From positions 23,212 through 28,558 of the forward strand of contig MGPL01000085.1 in assembly GCA_001797415.1 (NCBI GenBank): a DNA stretch of 5,347 nt, written 5' to 3'. Below are positions 1 through 4,704 of the stretch, piece by piece. The position numbers were made by a program, and so were the translations under genes. The stretch is from Deltaproteobacteria bacterium GWA2_55_10. GTDB lineage: Bacteria > Desulfobacterota > GWC2-55-46. Position 1 is the first letter of the stretch. Each line of letters begins with the position of its first letter. Under the pieces are notes generated by a model that worked only from the letters and a program-made list of their open reading frames with translations, was not told the origin of the DNA and searched no databases.

Positions 1-13
1 TGCTTACAAACAC

Positions 14-45
14 AAAAGGGGTTACGGAATTCTCCGTAACCCCTT
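14..45 (-). terminator. Rho-independent terminator of the nfeD-SPFH operon (copy A of a duplicated terminator)
   Basis: A perfect 13 bp stem (16-28 with 33-45) with a 4-base loop is followed, on the minus strand, by TTTT and a further T-rich stretch. It lies about 40 bases past the stop codon of the SPFH gene, so it should end the nfeD-SPFH transcript. The hairpin is identical to the one after tRNA-Lys at 1649-1680, and the copy appears to derive from that tRNA terminator. Confidence 0.8.
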
Positions 46-52
46 GTTTGTC

Positions 53-77
53 TGGTGGGCCGCGCTGGGATCGAACC
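53..77 (-). pseudogene. tRNA-Lys 3'-end fragment (att-like remnant)
   Basis: These 25 bases are identical to the 3' end of the intact tRNA-Lys(CTT) at 1689-1713. They cover CCA, the discriminator base, the 3' acceptor strand, the 3' T-stem, the T-loop and the first two bases of the 5' T-stem. Identity stops abruptly at 78, and there are no D-arm or anticodon-arm sequences, so it is not a working tRNA. The SPFH stop codon begins only a few bases away (84-86). T-loop-to-CCA fragments are the usual scar of elements that integrate at tRNA 3' ends; a local duplication could also produce one. Confidence 0.85.
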
Positions 78-83
78 GCTGGC

Positions 84-1010
84 TTATTGCGGCTTTATCT
101 TTGGTTCCGTATGTTTTACGACAGTCATGGCCGTCGCAATAATGGAGGACATATCTCCAAAATTAGAAGGCAGTATCAGCGTGTTAGTTGCCTTCGCAAG
201 GTGTCCGAATTGCTCAACTGTTTTTTCGGCGACGCGTAATTGAACCGCTTCCATCCCGCCGTTCACTGAAATAGCTTCGGCTACTTTTTTCAGCCCTTCC
301 GCCGTGGCAGTCGCAATCTCGGTAATTGCCCTGGCCTGCCCTTCCGCCTCGTTTATCTGCTTTATCTTATGAGCCTCGGATTCCAGCTCAACCTTCTTTT
401 TTTGCCCTTCCGCGACATTTATCGCGGAGAGCCTTTCACCTTCCGACTCCAGGACGATAGCCCTTTTTTCCCTTTCAGCCTGCATCTGTTTTTCCATCGC
501 GACAAGGACCGATTTGGGCGGCACGATATTTTTTATCTCATACCGCAATACTTTAACGCCCCATAATTTAGCCGCCTCGTCAATCGAGCCGACGATCGAC
601 GAGTTTATGGTCGTCCTTTCCTCAAAGGTCTTGTCGAGATCGATTTTACCCATTTCGCTTCGCATGGTGGTCTGAGCAAGCTGGGTTATAGCGAAGAAAT
701 AGTTATGAATTCCGTATGAGGCCATCTTCGCGTCTATTACCTGGACAAATACAACGCCATCGACCCCCACCTGAACGTTATCTTTCGTGATGCAGACCTG
801 CTCGGGAATATCGATAGCCTGTTCCTTCAAGCTATGCTGATAAGCTACCCTGTCGACAAAGGGAATTATGTAGCTGATACCGGCATGCAGTGTGACGTAA
901 TATTTTCCAAGACGCTCAATGACATGCGCGCTTTGCTGCGGCACGATCCTGACGCCTTTGAAAATGACGATGACAACAACAATAACAAAACCAATCAAAA
1001 CATATTCCAT
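84..1010 (-). CDS. qmcA: SPFH/band 7 (paraslipin, QmcA/stomatin-like) membrane protein
   Basis: This 308-residue protein belongs to the SPFH (stomatin/prohibitin/flotillin/HflK-C) superfamily, most like the QmcA/stomatin-like-2 (paraslipin) branch. Residues 3-17 form one hydrophobic N-terminal anchor. The SPFH domain spans about 20-175 and starts with the typical VPQQSAHVIERLGKY stretch. A charged, Ala/Glu-rich coiled coil covers about 173-245, and the conserved LPSNFGDM stretch lies near 280. Such proteins form large membrane-bound oligomers and are linked to membrane microdomains and proteolytic quality control; a precise substrate is not known. An upstream in-frame ATG at 1028 exists, but GGAGG at 1016-1020 lies 5 bases before the ATG at 1010 and favours that start. 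The gene follows the nfeD stop within about 20 bases, so the two are co-transcribed. The stop codon lies 7 bases from a tRNA-Lys fragment, so the last few residues may have been altered by that junction. Confidence 0.92.
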   Translation of the reverse strand: MEYVLIGFVIVVVIVIFKGVRIVPQQSAHVIERLGKYYVTLHAGISYIIPFVDRVAYQHSLKEQAIDIPEQVCITKDNVQVGVDGVVFVQVIDAKMASYGIHNYFFAITQLAQTTMRSEMGKIDLDKTFEERTTINSSIVGSIDEAAKLWGVKVLRYEIKNIVPPKSVLVAMEKQMQAEREKRAIVLESEGERLSAINVAEGQKKKVELESEAHKIKQINEAEGQARAITEIATATAEGLKKVAEAISVNGGMEAVQLRVAEKTVEQFGHLAKATNTLILPSNFGDMSSIIATAMTVVKHTEPKIKPQ

Positions 1011-1015
1011 CCATT

Positions 1016-1020
1016 CCTCC
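1016..1020 (-). promoter_or_regulatory. Ribosome binding site deciding the SPFH gene start
   Basis: GGAGG on the minus strand lies 5 bases before the ATG at 1010. It falls inside the reading frame if the ATG at 1028 were used, and there is no comparable site before that codon. It therefore argues for the shorter, 308-residue protein. Confidence 0.6.
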
Positions 1021-1029
1021 GCCTGCATG

Positions 1030-1482
1030 CTACGTTATTTTTCTTACCTTGACCCTTATGCCTTCCGTGCCAATAATCTCCGCCATACTGCCTGCGGGGA
1101 TTACTTCGTTTGAATCGCTGAACGCAATCCACTCAGACCCTCTATAGGAAACGGCGCCTTCACTATTGACCGATATCGCCTTTATAACTTTTACTTTTTG
1201 TCCAACGAATTCCTGCGATACGTCAGCCCTCCTGAAAAACTGCTTTTTTGCGAAGGTCCTCAACATCAGCAGCATGCCTGAAGAAGAGATCGAAAAAACC
1301 AGCAGTTGGCTCGTGAAATCAGGAGTAATCCCAACCCATGTCAAAAACGCGGTCAAAAGAGACCCTAACCCAAAAAACACAAGGACAAATGCCATCGTCA
1401 TCAATTCAGCGACGATCAGGACAATACCGAGAATGGCCCACATAACGCTATACGACAAAACACCAAGTGACAGAATATCCAT
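1030..1482 (-). CDS. nfeD: Short NfeD-family membrane protein
   Basis: This is a 150-residue protein of the short NfeD class (no ClpP-like serine protease domain), the usual genomic partner of paraslipin-type SPFH proteins, as in E. coli ybbJ-qmcA. Three hydrophobic segments lie at about 12-27, 29-50 and 57-76. A soluble C-terminal domain follows (about 90-149) of the NfeD OB-fold type, containing EFVGQ, a Gly-rich strand and the RGSEWIAFS motif typical of the family. It probably sits in the cytoplasmic membrane and binds the SPFH oligomer. Start choice: GGAG at 1492-1495 lies 9 bases before the ATG at 1482. An ATG at 1488 is too close (3 bases), and a TTG at 1497 would overlap the Shine-Dalgarno itself. 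It is first gene of a two-gene operon; its TAG stop is one base from the earliest possible ATG of the next gene. Confidence 0.9.
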   Translation of the reverse strand: MDILSLGVLSYSVMWAILGIVLIVAELMTMAFVLVFFGLGSLLTAFLTWVGITPDFTSQLLVFSISSSGMLLMLRTFAKKQFFRRADVSQEFVGQKVKVIKAISVNSEGAVSYRGSEWIAFSDSNEVIPAGSMAEIIGTEGIRVKVRKIT

Positions 1483-1558
1483 CAGCATATTCTCCAAAGA
1501 ATCATCTTTGCTTTAATCTTATTTATTACGGAAAGGGGCCAGCCTGATTTCAGATAGT

Positions 1559-1588
1559 ATCATAGGCCGAAAGCTTATAGTAGCTCAA
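1559..1588 (-). promoter_or_regulatory. Possible sigma-70 promoter of nfeD-SPFH
   Basis: On the minus strand a TTGAGC (1583-1588) is followed after 18 bases by TATGAT (1559-1564), about 75 bases upstream of the nfeD ATG. It lies between the tRNA-Lys terminator and nfeD, so the operon could be expressed independently of the tRNAs. The match is moderate and AT-rich DNA gives such matches by chance. Confidence 0.35.
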
Positions 1589-1648
1589 TTCAATTATCTT
1601 CCAAAGACCTACTGAACTCAGTGATACAAAAACTGGATGATCCAATGA

Positions 1649-1680
1649 AAAAGGGGTTACGGAATTCTCCGTAACCCCTT
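1649..1680 (-). terminator. Rho-independent terminator of the tRNA-Arg/tRNA-Lys transcript (copy B)
   Basis: A perfect 13 bp stem (1651-1663 with 1668-1680) and a 4-base loop are followed on the minus strand by TTTTTC. It lies 8 bases past the encoded CCA of tRNA-Lys, so it should end the tRNA transcript before nfeD. Confidence 0.85.
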
Positions 1681-1688
1681 GATTTGTT

Positions 1689-1713
<25 letters not shown>
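1649..1713. repeat. Direct repeat copy B (tRNA-Lys 3' end plus terminator)
   Basis: This is the second copy of the repeat at 14-77, in the same orientation. It overlaps the 3' part of the intact tRNA-Lys gene and its terminator. The tRNA is complete at this copy and truncated at the other, as expected for the two ends of a segment inserted at a tRNA 3' end. Confidence 0.9.
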
Positions 1714-1764
<51 letters not shown>

Positions 1765-1821
1765 AAACTGAGAAGCGTTATTTATTTTTCATGGGTGGGA
1801 TTTTCATCCCCCAGGGCTGTC

Positions 1822-1897
1822 TGGCGCGCCTGAGAGGATTTGAACCTCCGACCCTCGGCTTCGGAGGCCGATGCTCTATCCACTGAGCTACAGGCGC
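1822..1897 (-). tRNA. tRNA-Arg (anticodon CCG), CCA encoded
   Basis: The minus strand folds into a 76-base cloverleaf. The acceptor GCGCCTG (1891-1897) pairs with 1826-1832. The D-arm is GCTC/GAGC, the anticodon stem TCGGC/GCCGA has loop CTCCGAA, the T-arm GGAGG/CCTCT (one G-U pair) has loop TTCAAAT, and the discriminator is G followed by CCA. Anticodon CCG reads the arginine codon CGG. It lies 57 bases upstream of tRNA-Lys with no convincing terminator between them, so the two are probably made as one precursor. Confidence 0.97.
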
Positions 1898-1915
1898 ACA
1901 AAACCGAATCTTTCA

Positions 1916-1944
1916 ACACTACAAAAAATAACGGCCTTTGTCAA
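1916..1944 (-). promoter_or_regulatory. Sigma-70 promoter of the tRNA-Arg/tRNA-Lys unit
   Basis: On the minus strand a consensus TTGACA (1939-1944) is followed after 17 bases by TAGTGT (1916-1921). The -10 box ends about 18 bases before the mature tRNA-Arg 5' end, which leaves room for a short leader removed by RNase P. The perfect -35 box and optimal spacing fit a strong tRNA promoter; the -10 box is a weaker match. Confidence 0.65.
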
Positions 1945-2014
1945 GCGAAAACCTGCAAAAGCTCTCTAATTTGGGCGACCGGGACAATTCAGTGCGGCAC
2001 GGGCGGTTTTATTT

Positions 2015-2042
2015 TTAACTTTTACCGATATTTTGCTAATAT
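2015..2042 (+). promoter_or_regulatory. Possible promoter of queF
   Basis: TTAACT (2015-2020), 16 bases, then TAATAT (2037-2042) would start transcription near 2049, giving a leader of roughly 20 bases that holds only the ribosome binding site. The -10 box is good and the -35 box weak. It is divergent from the tRNA promoter about 70 bases away. Confidence 0.35.
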
Positions 2043-2069
2043 ATACCGTTGAAAGCGAGGCTTAAACCG

Positions 2070-2438
2070 ATGAACGACAAGAAGTACGGCACAAAGGCCA
2101 TAGAAGAGGCGAAACTCGAGGCCTGGGATAACGCCAGCCCTGACAGGGATTATACGATTGAGATATCGTACCCGGAGTTCACCTGCGTCTGCCCGCGTTC
2201 GGGGTACCCGGACTTCGCTACCATAAACATCACCTATGTTCCGGACAAAAAGGTCGTAGAGCTAAAATCCCTCAAGCTCTACCTCAATACATTCAGGGAG
2301 AGGGCCATCTCTCACGAGGCTGTAACAAACCTCATCTTCGACGACCTAAAGAGTCTTCTCTCACCGAGGCGGCTTGATGTTGTGGCTGACTTCAATGTGA
2401 GGGGCAATGTGAAGACGGTTGTGAAGGTAAGTCTTTAA
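2070..2438 (+). CDS. queF: NADPH-dependent 7-cyano-7-deazaguanine (preQ0) reductase QueF, short type
   Basis: QueF reduces the nitrile of preQ0 to the primary amine preQ1 using two NADPH, in the cytoplasmic pathway to queuosine in tRNA. The 122-residue protein is the unimodular (Bacillus-type) tunnelling-fold form. Visible active-site residues are Cys41 in the FTCVCPRSG stretch (thioimide nucleophile, equivalent to B. subtilis Cys55), Asp48 in PDFA (equivalent to Asp62), the QueF signature ELKSLKLY at 64-71, and His82-Glu83 (equivalent to His96-Glu97). Spacing between these residues matches the B. subtilis enzyme exactly. The start is the ATG at 2070, with GAGG at 2057-2060 nine bases before it; an in-frame TTG at 2049 would place the Shine-Dalgarno inside the gene. 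It stands alone, divergent from the tRNA genes, and no other queuosine gene is in view. Confidence 0.95.
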   Translation: MNDKKYGTKAIEEAKLEAWDNASPDRDYTIEISYPEFTCVCPRSGYPDFATINITYVPDKKVVELKSLKLYLNTFRERAISHEAVTNLIFDDLKSLLSPRRLDVVADFNVRGNVKTVVKVSL

Positions 2439-2498
2439 GGAACCGGAGTCCTTCTCCCTTTTAGCAAGAATGGAAAATCTATCATAATCCCCCTCACT

Positions 2499-2517
2499 CC
2501 CCCTTTAGAAAAGGGGG
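2499..2517. repeat. C5T3/A3G5 palindromic repeat unit
   Basis: CCCCCTTT and AAAGGGGG form an 8 bp stem around a 3-base loop. A CCCCCTCACTCCCCC run just before it makes the unit look like the C-tract palindromes scattered between genes in some Desulfobacterota and Nitrospirota genomes. No T-run follows it on either strand, so it is not called a terminator. Confidence 0.55.
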
Positions 2518-2556
2518 AAGCGGTAAGGCGTCCGGGTTGCTTGTACCCCCATTGCT

Positions 2557-2579
2557 GGTTCAGGTTTTCAACCTGAACC
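2557..2579. repeat. Hairpin 1 of a TTCAGG hairpin pair
   Basis: A perfect 10 bp stem, GGTTCAGGTT with AACCTGAACC, has a 3-base loop. It shares its core sequence with the hairpin at 2611-2635. Its right arm, continued to about 2587, can alternatively pair with 2604-2617, with one bulge. Confidence 0.7.
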
Positions 2580-2610
2580 CTGAAATTCGTTCAGCCCGCT
2601 TTGAAATTTC

Positions 2611-2635
2611 GGGTTCAGGGTACAACCCTGAACCC
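2611..2635. repeat. Hairpin 2 of a TTCAGG hairpin pair
   Basis: A perfect 11 bp stem, GGGTTCAGGGT with ACCCTGAACCC, has a 3-base loop. Together with hairpin 1 it forms a two-copy palindromic cluster like a bacterial interspersed mosaic element. Its left arm can instead pair with sequence next to hairpin 1, so the two folds are mutually exclusive. Confidence 0.7.
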
Positions 2636-2677
2636 ACCAAAGGCATTGAACCTTCCCTCCTGTCTTTGGCAGAACAC

Positions 2678-2715
2678 GAGATTCTTCGGTCGCTGACGCT
2701 CCCTCAGAATGACAG
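2678..2715. repeat. ATTCT...AGAATGACA dispersed repeat
   Basis: The unit has outer arms ATTCT (2681-2685) and AGAAT (2706-2710) around a GC-rich centre, and ends in GACAG. From memory, near-identical intergenic units (ATTCTTCG...CTCAGAATGAC) are common in several bacterial lineages. The identity as a genome-wide repeat cannot be shown from one copy. Confidence 0.5.
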
Positions 2716-2726
2716 ATTAATGACTC

Positions 2727-3821
2727 CTAATCCCGCATTATTTCCCTGAGCATATAAACGAGCCGCCTGTTCGCGTCTCTCTTGAGCACAGCCACCCTGA
2801 AGAAGCCCGGCCCAAGCCCGTTGAAGGCACTCAAGTCCCTTATGAGGATGCCCTTTTTGAAGAGGCTCTCCTTAAGCCGGGCAGCGTCCGCGCGTGCGGT
2901 TGCCTTCACCATGATGTAATTAGCCGACGAGGGCAGAGGCTCAAGCCCCTCTATCGAAGACAACCCCTTCAAGAGGTTATCGCGCTCAACTGAGAGCCAT
3001 TCCGCCGTCCTCTCGATATAAGCCTTATCAGCGAGAGAGGCGACCCCGGACAACGACGCCAGCGTATTCACAGACCACGGCGGCACGAGCCGCGAGAGCC
3101 CGTCTATTATCCTCTTGTTCGCTACCGCGTAGCCGAGCCTTAATCCAGCAAGGGCGTAATGCTTTGTCATGGACCGCAGCACAATCGCGCCTGACATTAC
3201 GGCCTGCCGCATTATGCTCCCGCCAGAAAAATCGATGAATGCCTCGTCAATGACCGGCATTACTCCGCGCCTGCGGCAGAGGCGTATGATATCGAGCACT
3301 TCGTCCTCGCAGTAGAGCACGCCAGTGGGGTTTGCAGGGTTCGCCATAAAGAGGGCGGAAAAGCCCTTTGCGAGCCTTCTTTCGAGCTTCGCCAGGTCTA
3401 TCCTGAAGCCATCATCTTCACTCAATACAAAACCCTCTGAGGTTATGCCGGAGAGGGCGAGGGCCTTGGCGTATTCGCCGAAGGCAGGCTCGATGATGAG
3501 GGCCTTGCCTGGGCTGAAGAGCCGGGGGATAAGCCGGGGGATAAGATAGATCAGCTCAGTTGAGCCGTTTGCCGGCAGGATGTTGCCAGCCGGAATGCCG
3601 TGAAATTCGGATAGGGCTTTCTTGAGACTTGAGTTCGCCGGGTCAGGGTATGGCGGGACGAGCCTTATCCCTTCGACAATCGCCTTTATTGCCGCCTTCG
3701 GCGGGCCGAGAGGGTTTATGCTCGCGCTGAAATCGAGTATCTTTGAAAGAGGCCTTGAAGAGAGCCTTTTGGCCTCCCAAATGTTGCCCCCGTGAATATC
3801 CTTTTTTTTGCTTCTGGTCAA
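2727..3821 (-). CDS. cobD: Threonine-phosphate decarboxylase CobD (PLP-dependent, aminotransferase fold type I)
   Basis: CobD decarboxylates L-threonine O-3-phosphate to (R)-1-amino-2-propanol O-2-phosphate, the linker joined to adenosylcobyric acid in cobalamin synthesis. The 364-residue protein matches the family in length. Features visible in order are HGGNIWEA (10-17), LDFSASINPLG (29-39), YPDP (58-61), the Asn-Gly-Ser-Thr-Glu loop (85-89), NPTG (164-167), Asp192 for the PLP ring nitrogen in DEAFIDF, the Schiff-base Lys220 in SMTKHYALAGLRLGY, PPWSVN (247-252), and Arg342 in FFRVAV as carboxylate-binding candidate. The HGGN and FIDF motifs favour CobD over the related histidinol-phosphate aminotransferase HisC. 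The start is TTG, preceded by AAGGG with 7 bases spacing; no ATG or GTG lies between it and the HGGN motif. Codons 5-7 contain a run of eight A. No cobalamin genes are adjacent; a dispersed repeat separates it from the upstream synthetase genes. Confidence 0.9.
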   Translation of the reverse strand: MTRSKKKDIHGGNIWEAKRLSSRPLSKILDFSASINPLGPPKAAIKAIVEGIRLVPPYPDPANSSLKKALSEFHGIPAGNILPANGSTELIYLIPRLIPRLFSPGKALIIEPAFGEYAKALALSGITSEGFVLSEDDGFRIDLAKLERRLAKGFSALFMANPANPTGVLYCEDEVLDIIRLCRRRGVMPVIDEAFIDFSGGSIMRQAVMSGAIVLRSMTKHYALAGLRLGYAVANKRIIDGLSRLVPPWSVNTLASLSGVASLADKAYIERTAEWLSVERDNLLKGLSSIEGLEPLPSSANYIMVKATARADAARLKESLFKKGILIRDLSAFNGLGPGFFRVAVLKRDANRRLVYMLREIMRD

Positions 3822-3841
3822 AGAGAGGCCCTTAAAGATTG

Positions 3842-3994
3842 CTGAAAAACTCCAATTTTTTCAGGCTGCTCAAAAGCTCCATATGCGAGGCCCCAGTTAA
3901 ATCGGGGAGCGAGGAACGAGTCGTACTCTTCATGTACGTCGCTTCTGCCGCTTCTGAAGCCAACAAAGCAGATGGACTTATTTCATGCCTGTTA
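3842..3994. repeat. Palindromic dispersed repeat (MITE/REP-like) between acdB and cobD
   Basis: The segment begins with TGCTGAAAAACTCC (about 3840-3853) and ends with GCAGATGGACTTATTTCATG and CCTGTTAAG, which resembles the reverse complement of the left end. The inside holds a CAGGCTGC block, a CCCC/GGGG hairpin (3891-3907) and a central CGTAC/GTACG hairpin (about 3920-3936). Its pattern of GCTGAAAAA, AGCTCC, ATGCGAGGC, GAGGAACGAG, CGTACTCTT and GCAGATGGACTT recalls intergenic repeats I associate with Geobacter-like genomes. It occupies the whole 170-base gap between acdB and cobD. On the minus strand the TGAAAAA/TTTTTCA hairpin near 3845-3863 could act as a weak terminator before cobD. Confidence 0.6.
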
Positions 3995-4693
3995 AGAGAT
4001 TATTGCCCTGGCGTCAACCGCCACAGCCCCTCTTTCATATACCACGAGAGGGTTAATCTCAAGCTCTTTTATCGAGCTGACCTGGATAAGTATCTCTCCG
4101 ACCTTGATTATGGCGTTAGCGATTGCGTCGAGGTCTTTGTATGTCGAGCCCCTGTAGCCGGTAAGGAGCGGGAAGCTTTTTACCTCTGCCATCATTGCAA
4201 ATGCCTCTTCCTTTGTCACGGGCGCGAGCCTGAAGGATACGTCCTTCAGGAGCTCGACCGCGACCCCGCCGAGGCCGAACATCACGGCAGGGCCGAACTG
4301 CTCGTCCCTTATGCCGCCTATTATGACCTCTGTGCCTGACGGCGCCATCTCCTCCACAAGAAAGCCCTCTATCACGGATAGCGGCATCTCATCCGCCATC
4401 TCGAGTATCATCTGAGACCACCTGATCTCAAGCTCTTTATCGTCCTTTATATTGAGGGCTACGCCCCCCGCGTCGCTCTTGTGCAGTATGTCGACTGATA
4501 CCACCTTGAGCGCGACCGGATAGTTTATCTCCTTTGCCGCCTCTATCGCGTCCGCCACGTCCTTGACGACCCTGTGCGCCGGCACAGGGATGGAGGCATG
4601 GCCGATAACAGCCTTTGCCTCCGGCTCTACGAGGTTCTTCCTCCCCAGGCTCAACGCCTCTTTCACGATCTTCTCTATCGCCCGGGTGTCCAT
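3992..4693 (-). CDS. acdB: ADP-forming acyl-CoA (acetyl-CoA) synthetase, beta subunit (ATP-grasp)
   Basis: This is the nucleotide-binding subunit of NDP-forming acyl-CoA synthetase, which converts acyl-CoA, ADP and Pi to acid, ATP and CoA, with the alpha subunit. The 233 residues correspond to domains 3 and 4 of the family and match the length of archaeal (Pyrococcus-type) beta subunits. His71 in LHKSDAGGV sits at the position of the second active-site histidine described for the P. furiosus enzyme. VEEM (113-116), RDEQFGPAVMFGLGG (129-143), KDVSFRLAP (150-158) and the metal-binding EINP (212-215) complete the ATP-grasp fold. The start is the second ATG of ATGATG, with AGGAGG 5 bases before it; longer frames run into the alpha gene. 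The ATG overlaps the alpha stop as TGATG, indicating translational coupling. The TAA stop lies at the border of a dispersed repeat. The acyl substrate cannot be told from sequence alone. Confidence 0.93.
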   Translation of the reverse strand: MDTRAIEKIVKEALSLGRKNLVEPEAKAVIGHASIPVPAHRVVKDVADAIEAAKEINYPVALKVVSVDILHKSDAGGVALNIKDDKELEIRWSQMILEMADEMPLSVIEGFLVEEMAPSGTEVIIGGIRDEQFGPAVMFGLGGVAVELLKDVSFRLAPVTKEEAFAMMAEVKSFPLLTGYRGSTYKDLDAIANAIIKVGEILIQVSSIKELEINPLVVYERGAVAVDARAIIS

Positions 4694-4704
4694 CATCCCC
4701 TCCT
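4693..4704 (-). promoter_or_regulatory. Ribosome binding site and TGATG overlap deciding the acdB start
   Basis: AGGAGG (4699-4704, minus strand) lies inside the last codons of the alpha gene and 5 bases before the ATG at 4691-4693. That ATG shares its A with the alpha stop codon TGA (4693-4695). This supports two separate subunits made in coupled fashion, not a broken fused gene. Confidence 0.75.

Larger units (their letters stand above)
14..77. repeat. Direct repeat copy A (tRNA-Lys 3' end plus terminator)
   Basis: This is a 64 bp copy of 1649-1713. It differs only by one missing base (relative to A1682) and one substitution (C52 against T1688). The two copies lie in the same orientation and bracket about 1.6 kb that contains exactly the nfeD-SPFH unit. 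Outside the repeat the flanks do not match. Confidence 0.9.
2439..2726. other. Convergent intergenic region rich in palindromes, no credible gene
   Basis: These 288 bases lie between the stop codons of queF (plus strand) and cobD (minus strand). They hold four separate inverted-repeat units, listed individually, and no ORF with recognisable protein features. No hairpin here has a clean T-run, so no classical terminator is seen for either gene. The paired hairpins may still stop or protect the 3' ends of both transcripts. Confidence 0.7.

Noticed and set aside
48..243. Two overlapping 62-63-residue plus-strand frames
   Set aside because: They cross the tRNA fragment and lie antisense to the end of the SPFH gene; no supporting signals.
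1166..1516. 116-residue open frame on the plus strand
   Set aside because: It lies entirely opposite nfeD, which has clear membrane segments and family motifs; this frame has none.
1765..1821. Hairpin between the two tRNAs (GGGAT/ATCCC core) as a terminator
   Set aside because: The stem has a mismatch and no T-run follows on the minus strand, so it is not expected to end the tRNA transcript.
2537..2749. 70-residue open frame across the palindromic region
   Set aside because: The predicted peptide is just translation of the hairpin repeats and runs into the cobD 3' end; no family features.
3839..4339. 166-residue open frame on the plus strand
   Set aside because: It runs through the dispersed repeat and antisense to acdB. 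The protein has no recognisable fold, and the opposite strand encodes a clear ATP-grasp enzyme.
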